NCBI GenBank assembly: GCA_964459065.1
Contig: CAYWMN010000259.1
Span: 1 to 5,150, forward strand
DNA from: JAMCXS01 sp964459065
GTDB lineage: Bacteria; Acidobacteriota; Terriglobia; UBA7540
Length of the DNA: 5,150 bases
Direction: 5' to 3'
The translations under genes were made by a program, and so were the position numbers. The notes beneath the pieces were generated by a model. It made no database searches and had not been told where the DNA came from. It saw nothing but the letters and a program-made list of their open reading frames with translations. Below, in pieces: positions 1 to 5,149 of this stretch. Position 1 is the first letter of the stretch; every line of letters begins with the position of its first letter.

Positions 1-46
1 CAGGCGATCAAGAAACATCGGTCCGATAATTCCAATCGCGAGCCGC

Positions 47-79
47 GCACCATCGCGGTGTTGGCGATGGGTGCGATTG
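47..79. repeat. Dispersed palindromic repeat, left copy
   Basis: Bases 50-79 match 4807-4836 at 29 of 30 positions in the same orientation; the only difference is T61 versus C4818. The unit can fold: GCACCATCGC (47-56) pairs with GCGATGGGTGC (64-74) with one bulged G, around a 7-nt loop (57-63). A second short similarity follows in both copies: GGTAGCAGAGC at 85-95 and GGTAGCAAAGC at 4853-4863, with about 11 extra bases before it in the right copy. This looks like a family of dispersed intergenic elements rather than the ends of a transposon, because no transposase lies between the copies. The function is unknown. Confidence 0.7.
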
Positions 80-342
80 GCGGTGGTAGCAGAGCCCCTT
101 GCCTCGCGGATGGCACAGGCGTCCTGCGCCGCCCAGCTTATTCCCGCCCCAACCCCTTCGCAACCTTCAAACCCCGCCGAGTCTCTGCCCAACGCAACTT
201 TTCGCTACCGGCTTCTTAATCGTCCCTCATTTGGCCCGGACTGCAACAGGGAGGCCCGTACACACGAGTTCGCGGCGTAGGGTCAAGTGGACTCCCGCTC
301 CGTCACTTCCCTCGGTGACCCCCGTCACGGCAGCTTGCTACG
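80..342. other. Intergenic stretch, no gene recognised
   Basis: Two plus-strand frames stay open from the left edge, ending at the TAA at 217-219 and near 280. Their translations are rich in Pro, Arg, Ser and Ala and show no recognisable domain, start context or ribosome-binding site, and one of them reads straight through the palindromic repeat at 47-79. I do not call a gene. Short inverted GTCAC/GTGAC segments occur at 301-328, just before the AT-rich operator, but they are too short to interpret. Confidence 0.5.
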
Positions 343-376
343 GCATGGGTGTATACGTGTATATGTATATGCGTAG
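343..376 (+). promoter_or_regulatory. Putative ArsR operator upstream of the FmdE-like/TauE/porin operon
   Basis: This is an abrupt AT-rich block in otherwise GC-rich DNA. Bases 360-372 (TATATGTATATGC) are identical to 3226-3238 in front of the arsR-type gene, and the 18-mer ending at 372 matches its counterpart at 15 of 18 positions. The block is itself an imperfect palindrome: TACG (354-357) mirrors CGTA (372-375), and the internal mismatches are all G/T-type. ArsR-family dimers typically bind such imperfect AT-rich palindromes, so I infer that the repressor encoded at 3278-3652 binds here. A possible -35-like TTGCTA lies at 335-340 with TATATG at 360-365, but the 19-bp spacing is poor and I do not assign a promoter firmly. 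Confidence 0.6.
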
Positions 377-599
377 TCTTCGATATTTCGATCAGGATCT
401 TGCAAGAGGAAGAAACCGGAAAAACTCTTCAAGGCACAGGCAGATACAACCCGTCCGCAGATCACGAACCTGTCGCCGCGAGAGGAGTTGTCTTTCCGGG
501 ATAGTTGATTCGGGCAGGACTCCCCGGTCAAAGGTCTCCGGCCACAGGCCGGATCAACATGACAGAAATTCCAACCGACATAAGTAAGAGGGGGATTCA
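377..599 (+). other. Long 5' leader of the FmdE-like operon, no gene seen
   Basis: About 220 nt separate the operator-like block from the first start codon. No convincing small gene is present. A perfect 7-bp hairpin with an ACA triloop sits at 537-553 (TCCGGCC/GGCCGGA), with no T-run after it, so it is not an intrinsic terminator. Two other short pairings are possible (484-488 with 519-523; 496-500 with 523-527). TCCCC at 521-525 is complementary to GGGGA at 591-595, inside the ribosome-binding site. I do not recognise any known riboswitch class. Confidence 0.4.
588..594 (+). promoter_or_regulatory. Ribosome-binding site of the FmdE-like gene
   Basis: GAGGGGG lies 5 nt before the ATG at 600. 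It is a strong purine-rich Shine-Dalgarno sequence and supports this start. Confidence 0.75.
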
Positions 600-1205
600 A
601 TGATCAGTGCAAAGGACTTTCTTGATGATGGGCTCAAGCTGCACGGACACAAGTGCCCGGCGATGCCACTGGGTCTGCGCGCCGGGGCAGCTGCCATGAA
701 TAAGCTGGGGGTCAACCGCACCGGTGACAGCGAATGGCTCGCTCTGGTCGAGTTGGGTGATCACCATTGTGCAACCTGCTTCGCTGATGGCGTCCAGATG
801 ATTACGGGGTGTACCTTTGGCAAAGGCAATATTCGCAAGCTCAACTATGGCAAATGGGGACTGACTCTGATCGACAAGAAACAAGGCAAGGCGGTTCGAG
901 TTGTACCCCGGGCCGAAGTGATGCAGGCCAACAAGAAGACTGAGTTTTTCCAGGATTACCGAATGAAGGGTGTCCCTCCAACCAAGGTGCCCTTGCAGAT
1001 GGTCCAGCCGCTGGTTGATAAGGTTATGAACGCTCCGGAAGATCAGCTCCTGAAGGTCAGCGAGGTCTTTGACCATCCCTACCAGGAGCCCCCTCATTCG
1101 TTCAGTTCGTTTGTCTGTGAAGAATGCGGCGAGATGGTTGTGGAAGAATATGGCCGTCTGAAAAACGAGAAAAAGGTTTGTATCCCCTGCGCGGAGAGGC
1201 AATAA
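600..1205 (+). CDS. FmdE-family metal-binding protein with C-terminal zinc ribbon
   Basis: This 201-residue soluble protein resembles the E subunit of formylmethanofuran dehydrogenase (FmdE/FwdE, Pfam PF02663). The sequence shows the family signature H15-G-H17-x-C19-P20 near the N-terminus, a D54-H-H-C57-x-x-C60 segment, and the downstream GCTFGKGN block (residues 70-77). The C-terminus carries a four-cysteine zinc ribbon (C173-x2-C176 and C194-x2-C197). There is no signal peptide or membrane segment, so it is probably cytoplasmic. No other formylmethanofuran dehydrogenase gene is present, and stand-alone bacterial members of this family have no settled function; metal binding through the conserved His/Cys residues is the safest statement. 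It is the first gene of an operon with the TauE/SafE permease, 6 nt downstream, and the porin. The AT-rich palindrome about 225 nt upstream probably places it under ArsR control. The family call is firm; the role (metal or metal-thiol carrier, or an enzyme) is inference. Confidence 0.87.
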   Translation: MISAKDFLDDGLKLHGHKCPAMPLGLRAGAAAMNKLGVNRTGDSEWLALVELGDHHCATCFADGVQMITGCTFGKGNIRKLNYGKWGLTLIDKKQGKAVRVVPRAEVMQANKKTEFFQDYRMKGVPPTKVPLQMVQPLVDKVMNAPEDQLLKVSEVFDHPYQEPPHSFSSFVCEECGEMVVEEYGRLKNEKKVCIPCAERQ

Positions 1206-1211
1206 GCACCC

Positions 1212-2015
1212 ATGAGCGCCCTGGCCTTTGGCTTGTTCTATCTGGTGATGTTCCTGGTCGCGTCGGTGTTTTCGGCGCTTGGCCAGGGCGGCGGCGTACT
1301 TTACACTCCGGTTCAGCTCTTCTTTGGTTTCGAGTTCCATACGGCCGCCACCACCAGTTTGCTCCTGATCATCGTCACGTCGATCTCGGCCACCCTGGTT
1401 TTCCACAAAGCCGCGATGGTGGACTGGCCTCTGGCAATTGTGCTGGAAAGTTCGACAACAACCGGGGCCTTCCTTGGAGGTTTGTACTCCGGCCATTTCT
1501 CCGGCAGGTTTCTGACCTACCTGTTCTCGGGAGTCATCGCCGTAGCCGCCTTCTTTATGGTGAAGCGCTTCAACATACAGACCCGCTGTGGCGACAAGCC
1601 CGGCGGCTTTTATCGTTGGCGCCGGAAGGTGGGACTTGAAACCTACTGCGTCAACCTTGCCCTGGCTCTCCCAATCTCTTTTGTTGCCGGTGGCGTCAGC
1701 GGGCTGATTGGAGTATCCGGAGGTATTCTCAAGGTGCCGATGCTGGTGCTGCTGTTTGGCATACCCATGAACATTGCCGTCGGAAGTTCCGCGTTCATGG
1801 TAGGACTCACGGCTACCGGCGGTTTTGCGGGCCATCTGGCCGCTGGCCATTTTGACTGGCGAATAGCCCTGGCCCTGGTGCCGGCCATTTTCCTGGGCGC
1901 CCAGATCGGCTCTCGCACGTCCGTCAAAATCGACAAGTCAAAGATGAAGACCTTCTTCGGTTATTTCCTTGCCGTCCTGGCGGCTTTCTTAGCCATTCGT
2001 ACCGTACTCGGATAG
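1212..2015 (+). CDS. TauE/SafE-family anion permease (sulfite exporter-like)
   Basis: This is a 267-residue inner-membrane protein of the TauE/SafE family (Pfam PF01925), whose members are associated with transport of sulfite, sulfonates and other sulfur-containing anions. It is very hydrophobic, with about eight membrane segments arranged as two homologous halves. The internal duplication is visible in the glycine-rich motif: G24-Q-G-G-G28 then Y31-T-P33 in the first half, and G167-V-S-G-G171 then K174-V-P176 in the second. A polar, positively charged loop (about residues 118-142, rich in Arg and Lys) separates the halves. The start follows the FmdE-like stop by 6 nt, with GGAGAGG at 1193-1199 as the likely ribosome-binding site, so the two genes are cotranscribed. 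The substrate and even the direction of transport cannot be read from sequence. Operon membership with an outer-membrane porin suggests an anion that crosses both membranes. Confidence 0.93.
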   Translation: MSALAFGLFYLVMFLVASVFSALGQGGGVLYTPVQLFFGFEFHTAATTSLLLIIVTSISATLVFHKAAMVDWPLAIVLESSTTTGAFLGGLYSGHFSGRFLTYLFSGVIAVAAFFMVKRFNIQTRCGDKPGGFYRWRRKVGLETYCVNLALALPISFVAGGVSGLIGVSGGILKVPMLVLLFGIPMNIAVGSSAFMVGLTATGGFAGHLAAGHFDWRIALALVPAIFLGAQIGSRTSVKIDKSKMKTFFGYFLAVLAAFLAIRTVLG

Positions 2016-2027
2016 CCAGTACAGAAA

Positions 2028-3149
2028 ATGGACAGCACCAACAGACATTCCTTTCTTGCCAGCCTCCTCCTCCTTTGTTTACTCCTGCCCATTTCCCTCC
2101 TGGCTCAGGAACAAGCGGAATATCCGAATGGGAAGCTGAAGCCGAAGCTCCTTGAGTGGAGCAGTTACTTCCAACTGCGGTATACGGGGATCGAGGCCAG
2201 AGACGACCTCTATGCGTTAAGGCGATTCAAGGTGATGCTGCGAGGTTCCCTGAAGCCCCATGTGCAATATTACGTTCAGGGACTCTTCAAAGACGGAAAC
2301 GAAAGCAGCACCGATGGCAGCCCTTACCTTCAGGAGGCGTGGATCAAGTACACGGCCTGGAAATATGGCCACTTGACGGTGGGCCAGTTCAAGCCTCCGT
2401 TCGGCATGGAACGCTTTACTCCCGACTGGAAGCTTGCCACGCTTGACCGGTCGCAGGCTACCGACCATCTGATCCCCAATGGGCAACTGGGAGATTCTTT
2501 TGCGCGTGACTATGGCGCTCAGCTTGACGCGTGGCTCGCCCGGAAGCGCTTGCATTATGCCGCCGGGGTCTTCAGCGGGAACGGCGCAAACACGAGCTTC
2601 AAAGGGAACGGACCTCTCGTGGCGGGACGGCTGGTTGGGGTTCTCTATCAGTCTCCGGCCCACCGTGGCAAGCAAGATCGGGTTACCCTGGGCGGGGCGG
2701 TCTCAACCCGGGAAAACCACCAGCAGGATTTTGCCCCAGCTCTGCCGGGGACGGCCGCGTTGGGATACTCACAATTTTCAGGCCGCGACACTCGCGTCAA
2801 CCTGCAAGCCAGTGCGGACTTCAATCCCGTCAGTCTCCGCAGCGAGTACTTTTATGCCTGGTTTGATCCAAACAGGGCTCCGCTTGTTCGAGTGCGCGCC
2901 AGTGGGTTTTACGTTCAGGCTGCGGTGCGTTTCTGCCGCAAGTTCCAGGGAGTCGCAAAATACGAGGGCTTCAACCCGGATCGCTCCGTTCGCAACCAAT
3001 ACGACCTGCGCTGGACGACTCTGGGGCTCAACTGGTTTATTCGGAAAGACCGCATCCGACTGGGAGCCGACTACGTCTTTAAGCAGGAGGCCGTGGACAG
3101 CTTCCCCAACAACGCGGTGCTGGTCCAGTTTCAATACTTCATTCGCTAG
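2028..3149 (+). CDS. OprO/OprP-like outer-membrane porin
   Basis: This 373-residue protein starts 12 nt after the permease stop and completes the operon; no strong Shine-Dalgarno sequence precedes its ATG, so translational coupling is possible. A clear signal peptide (R6-H7, then a Leu-rich core at 9-25) probably ends at A26, giving a mature protein starting at Q27 with E-Q-A. The body alternates polar and aromatic residues as expected for a beta-barrel. It matches the phosphate-selective porin O/P family (PF07396): an RRFKVMLRG strand near residue 65, a Y-L-Q-E-A-W-I-K-Y strand, and the diagnostic V-G-Q-F-K-P-P-F-G-M-E segment near residues 118-128. Characterised OprP and OprO are phosphate and polyphosphate channels; this one is shorter (they are about 440 residues), so selectivity for an oxyanion is only suggested. 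The last residues are QYFIR, so the chain does not end in the usual aromatic residue, although aromatics precede the end. Confidence 0.88.
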   Translation: MDSTNRHSFLASLLLLCLLLPISLLAQEQAEYPNGKLKPKLLEWSSYFQLRYTGIEARDDLYALRRFKVMLRGSLKPHVQYYVQGLFKDGNESSTDGSPYLQEAWIKYTAWKYGHLTVGQFKPPFGMERFTPDWKLATLDRSQATDHLIPNGQLGDSFARDYGAQLDAWLARKRLHYAAGVFSGNGANTSFKGNGPLVAGRLVGVLYQSPAHRGKQDRVTLGGAVSTRENHQQDFAPALPGTAALGYSQFSGRDTRVNLQASADFNPVSLRSEYFYAWFDPNRAPLVRVRASGFYVQAAVRFCRKFQGVAKYEGFNPDRSVRNQYDLRWTTLGLNWFIRKDRIRLGADYVFKQEAVDSFPNNAVLVQFQYFIR

Positions 3150-3217
3150 CTGGGGACTCGGGCCGTCTGCCATGATCACTTTTCGATGTGATTATCGTCA
3201 CCGCACCTTGCTTTTCA

Positions 3218-3245
3218 TCGGCATATATATGTATATGCATATAAG
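3218..3245 (+). promoter_or_regulatory. arsR promoter overlaid by an AT-rich palindromic operator
   Basis: A -10-like TATAAG (3240-3245, five of six to consensus) and a weak -35-like TCGGCA (3218-3223) are 16 bp apart. The space between them is almost entirely filled by palindromic sequence: an 18-bp imperfect palindrome at 3221-3238 (16 of 18 positions symmetrical) overlaps a perfect 12-bp palindrome TATATGCATATA at 3232-3243. A dimeric repressor bound here would block RNA polymerase, the classic ArsR autoregulation layout. The 13-bp core at 3226-3238 recurs exactly at 360-372. The predicted transcription start would be near 3252, which favours the ATG at 3278 over the one at 3254. Confidence 0.65.
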
Positions 3246-3277
3246 AAAAACCAATGAATGCGCTCGGGAGTTTGAGA

Positions 3278-3652
3278 ATGAAAGAAATGGAACAGGTTTT
3301 TAAGGCGCTGGCCGATGCGACCCGGCTGCGAATCCTGAACCTTCTGCTGCACGGTGAATTGTGCGTCTGCGACATTCAGTTTGTGCTGGATTTGCCGCAA
3401 CCCAATATTTCACGCCACCTCACGTATCTCAAGAACGCAGGGCTTGTGCAGGATCGCCGCGAAGGCCCGCGGATTTACTATTCCCTGGTGCTGGACAGGG
3501 CGGGTATTCATAAGGATTTATTTCCCTTTTTGTCGGGGTATTTCAAACAATCCAAGGTTTTGAAAGACGATCTGCGAAAACTCAATAGGGCCGGTGAACG
3601 CGGCAGCCGCCACGCCCGTCACAGGCCGGCGGAATCTCCGGTCTTAACCTGA
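3278..3652 (+). CDS. ArsR-family transcriptional repressor
   Basis: This 124-residue winged helix-turn-helix protein (HTH_5, ArsR/SmtB family) is a DNA-binding dimer that normally leaves its operator when a metal, metalloid or thiol-reactive ligand binds. The N-terminal segment K9-A-L-A-D-A-T-R-L-R-I-L is typical. The E27-L-C29-V-C31-D32 motif matches the arsenite site of E. coli ArsR (Cys32 and Cys34), but the third cysteine of that site is replaced by Gln34. The recognition helix is Q41-P-N-I-S-R-H-L, and the wing contains R60-R-E-G-P-R-I-Y-Y. I chose the ATG at 3278 because GGGAG lies 7 nt upstream and the family usually begins this way; an in-frame ATG at 3254 would add eight residues but has no ribosome-binding site. 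The C-terminal tail (after about residue 100) is basic and probably disordered. It is probably autoregulated through the palindrome at 3221-3243 and a likely regulator of the operon upstream. The inducer is uncertain: arsenite, another metal, or a reactive sulfur species. Confidence 0.94.
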   Translation: MKEMEQVFKALADATRLRILNLLLHGELCVCDIQFVLDLPQPNISRHLTYLKNAGLVQDRREGPRIYYSLVLDRAGIHKDLFPFLSGYFKQSKVLKDDLRKLNRAGERGSRHARHRPAESPVLT

Positions 3653-3684
3653 TGCCGGAAATTATATCGAACTGGTAGCGCGTT

Positions 3685-3706
3685 CCTCGGGGGTTGAGGT
3701 CCGAGG
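3685..3706. terminator. Hairpin between convergent genes, weak terminator candidate
   Basis: CCTCGG (3685-3690) and CCGAGG (3701-3706) form a perfect 6-bp stem with a 10-nt loop, 33 nt after the arsR-type stop codon. No T-run follows on either strand, so it does not meet the usual intrinsic-terminator pattern. It is the only obvious inverted repeat between the two convergent genes. Confidence 0.25.
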
Positions 3707-3800
3707 GTCTTCGCATTGTGATCATCGAACCGAATCATCACCCCGGCAAAAACAGAACCCTTGCTTCCTGAAAAACCATCACGATTCCCTGGCATTCACA

Positions 3801-4676
3801 CTATGAATTTGTCGTGGGCTGCGGCCCGCTGCCGGATTCATTCGGCTCGATCCTGGCGCGAAGGGCATCCTCCAGATCGTCCACCTTATCCCCAAGCAGA
3901 TTGAGCTTGAGCGCAAGCCCTTTGATTTCCGACTCCGAAAGCCGATTGACAGCAAAATCCAACTCGGAGCGCAGGCGGTCTTTGGCGTCCTGGCGGTTCT
4001 GGCTCATCATGATGACGGGAGCTTGGACGGCGGCCAGCATGGAAAGGAACAGGTTGAGCAAAATGAAGGGATAGGGGTCCCACGCCGCCCGGCCCAACTC
4101 CACGTTGATGCCCGTATAGACCAACAAGATCACTGCGAAGAGGATGATGAAAGCCCAGGAACCGCCGAAGCGTGCCACCGCATCTGCAATGTGCTCGCCC
4201 GTGGTGGTGCGCGCTTCAATGACGTCATTGGGATTGCGCGCGGCGCGTACCCGCACAAGCTGTTGCGAAGCGTGGATTTGCCGCCCCAGGACGGTGAGCA
4301 TATCCATCCCGGCCAGAGGCTTCCTCTGGAGCAGCGTGGCAATCGAGTCGCGGGTTACTTCCACGCAGACGGCTTCCTCCAGGGCCATGGCGCTGGTCTG
4401 ATGGGCCGTTTGCTCAAGCATGGAGGCAAATCCGAAAAAGTCACCGTGCGACACCTCTTCCATAACTACTTCCTGGTTGTCCTCATCCACGGTTGAAACC
4501 CGCACCTTTCCAGACACCACCACGTAGGCCCGATTGCCGGGATCGCCGGCCTTGTAGATGCGCTGCCGGGGAGCAAACTTCTGCAGGTTCACCTGCCCTG
4601 CCAGCACCGCGCTCTCTTCGTCGTCAAGCAGTGCGAACAGTGGAACATGACTGAGCATCTCAGGATCGCATGCCAT
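3801..4676 (-). CDS. Cyclic nucleotide-binding-like domain fused to DUF1003 membrane domain
   Basis: This 291-residue protein has two modules. Residues about 8-125 form a Crp/cAMP-receptor-type beta-roll (P12-L-F near the start, R38-I-Y-K-A-G-D, S55-G-K-V-R-V, then H77-G-D-F-F-G-F-A). Instead of a helix-turn-helix, a linker rich in charged residues leads to a DUF1003 domain (PF06210): G172-S-W-A-F opens a first membrane helix (about 172-192), and D200-P-Y-P-F-I-L-L-N opens a second (about 202-224) ending in S225-Q-N-R-Q-D. The tail (about 235-276) is acidic and Leu-rich and could form an amphipathic helix or coiled coil. In the phosphate-binding cassette the usual Glu after FG is Phe83 and the usual Arg is Gln93, so classical cAMP binding is doubtful. 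The start is supported by GAGG at 4683-4686 on the minus strand. It is convergent with the arsR-type gene, and I see no link to its regulon. The role is unknown, probably membrane-associated sensing. Confidence 0.92.
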   Translation of the reverse strand: MACDPEMLSHVPLFALLDDEESAVLAGQVNLQKFAPRQRIYKAGDPGNRAYVVVSGKVRVSTVDEDNQEVVMEEVSHGDFFGFASMLEQTAHQTSAMALEEAVCVEVTRDSIATLLQRKPLAGMDMLTVLGRQIHASQQLVRVRAARNPNDVIEARTTTGEHIADAVARFGGSWAFIILFAVILLVYTGINVELGRAAWDPYPFILLNLFLSMLAAVQAPVIMMSQNRQDAKDRLRSELDFAVNRLSESEIKGLALKLNLLGDKVDDLEDALRARIEPNESGSGPQPTTNS

Positions 4677-4680
4677 TTAG

Positions 4681-4688
4681 CACCTCAA
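4681..4688 (-). promoter_or_regulatory. Ribosome-binding site of the cNMP-DUF1003 gene
   Basis: Read on the minus strand, TTGAGGTG precedes the ATG at 4676; its GAGG core is 6 nt from the start codon. This favours this start over the in-frame Met at residue 7. Confidence 0.65.
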
Positions 4689-4806
4689 CCGGCTGGATTA
4701 GGCCTTCCCGGCCTGCGCCGCACGCGACGAGGATAACACAGCACAAGCGCCTGCCCGATGCGCGCGATACTGGCGTGCCGAGCCCAACGGAAGGTGGGTG
4801 GCCCAT
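4689..4806. other. Intergenic upstream region of the minus-strand gene
   Basis: It should hold the promoter of the cNMP-DUF1003 gene, but I find no convincing -35/-10 pair on the minus strand. Only a small GGCC-ttccc-GGCC inverted repeat near 4701-4713 stands out. No protein-like reading frame is apparent. Confidence 0.4.
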
Positions 4807-4863
4807 CCATCGCGGTGCTGGCGATGGGTGCGATTGTGATTGTAGGATAGCGGGTAGCAAAGC
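4807..4863. repeat. Dispersed palindromic repeat, right copy
   Basis: Bases 4807-4836 repeat 50-79 with one mismatch, in the same orientation and 4757 bp away. CCATCGC (4807-4813) and GCGATGG (4821-4827) form a 7-bp stem with a 7-nt loop. The related tail GGTAGCAAAGC is at 4853-4863. The repeat lies at the inner edge of a cluster of other palindromes that runs to the end of the window. Confidence 0.7.
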
Positions 4864-4884
4864 GGTCGGCATTTTTTGCCGCCG
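4854..4884 (+). repeat. GTAG-led hairpin, REP-like
   Basis: GTAG at 4854-4857 is followed by CGGTCGGCA (4863-4871), five T, and TGCCGCCG (4877-4884). The arms pair over 8 bp with one bulged T. A leading GTAG beside a hairpin is the hallmark of REP sequences handled by REP-associated tyrosine transposases; membership here is inferred from shape only. Confidence 0.4.
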
Positions 4885-4889
4885 CACAG

Positions 4890-4949
4890 CGTAGAGACGC
4901 CTCGCTGAGGCGTCTCAAAAGCGAGACGTTCCAGCGGAACGTCTCTACG
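4890..4949. repeat. Paired inverted hairpins, BIME-like element
   Basis: Two perfect 10-bp hairpins stand side by side: GAGACGCCTC/GAGGCGTCTC at 4894-4916 (loop GCT) and GAGACGTTCC/GGAACGTCTC at 4923-4945 (loop AGC), separated by six bases. The whole unit is bounded by a 10-bp inverted repeat, CGTAGAGACG (4890-4899) and CGTCTCTACG (4940-4949). GTAG therefore stands at the left foot and CTAC at the right foot, as in two REP units in opposite orientation. The outer stems are alike while the inner parts of the stems differ. It could act as a transcription barrier or be a mobilised non-autonomous repeat. Confidence 0.75.
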
Positions 4950-4980
4950 TCCAACGAGCCCCGAAGGGCCGATAGACTGT

Positions 4981-5004
4981 AACCCACGGCGTAAGCCGTG
5001 GGTT
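4981..5004. repeat. Perfect 10-bp stem hairpin with GTAA loop
   Basis: AACCCACGGC (4981-4990) and GCCGTGGGTT (4995-5004) are exact reverse complements around GTAA. The hairpin follows immediately after TGT, so the left foot reads GTAA rather than GTAG. No T-run follows on the plus strand. It probably belongs to the same intergenic repeat mosaic. Confidence 0.65.
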
Positions 5005-5043
5005 CGCGATCGAGATAACGATTCTCAGCCCTCTACCCTGGGG

Positions 5044-5071
5044 ACCCGGTGGCGTCGCATTGCCGCCGGGT
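5044..5071. repeat. Imperfect hairpin in repeat cluster
   Basis: ACCCGGTGG (5044-5052) pairs with CCGCCGGGT (5063-5071) over 9 bp including one T-G pair, around a 10-nt loop. No GTAG lies at its foot, so it may be a separate repeat type or a decayed unit. Confidence 0.45.
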
Positions 5072-5084
5072 GAGGGGTCTTTCT

Positions 5085-5108
5085 GTAGCGGCGGCGTCCT
5101 CACCGCCG
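5085..5108 (+). repeat. GTAG-led hairpin, REP-like
   Basis: GTAG at 5085-5088 is followed directly by CGGCGG (5089-5094), an 8-nt loop and CCGCCG (5103-5108). The foot and hairpin are arranged as in REP elements. Confidence 0.5.
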
Positions 5109-5127
5109 GCCTTTGTATCGTCCCAAC

Positions 5128-5149
5128 GTAGCGCCGGCCTCCGGCCGGC
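5128..5149 (+). repeat. GTAG-led hairpin at the right edge, REP-like
   Basis: GTAG at 5128-5131 is followed after one base by GCCGGCC (5133-5139), loop TCC, and GGCCGGC (5143-5149), a perfect 7-bp stem. The element reaches the window edge and may continue beyond it. Confidence 0.55.

Noticed and set aside
1..219. C-terminal end of an upstream gene in the frame open from the left edge to the TAA at 217-219
   Set aside because: The frame crosses the palindromic repeat and gives low-complexity Arg/Pro/Ser-rich text with no domain. The edge of the window prevents a decision.
537..553. Hairpin considered as an intrinsic terminator or part of a known riboswitch
   Set aside because: No T-run follows, and I could not match the surrounding bases to the conserved parts of cobalamin, molybdenum cofactor, fluoride or SAH riboswitches.
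597..1850. A 417-codon open frame on the minus strand across the FmdE-like and permease genes
   Set aside because: Its translation is rich in Gln, His, Arg and Gly, has no recognisable domain, and lies antisense to two clear family members. It is best explained as a by-product of GC-rich codon use.
3175..3192. ATCAC/GTGAT inverted repeat after the porin gene
   Set aside because: Only a 5-bp stem with no T-run, so it cannot be supported as a terminator.
3660..3706. tRNA-like text (GGTAGCGCG followed by a short inverted repeat)
   Set aside because: The 5' half of the D stem is missing, the would-be anticodon loop is too long, and there is no T arm or acceptor stem. Not a tRNA gene.
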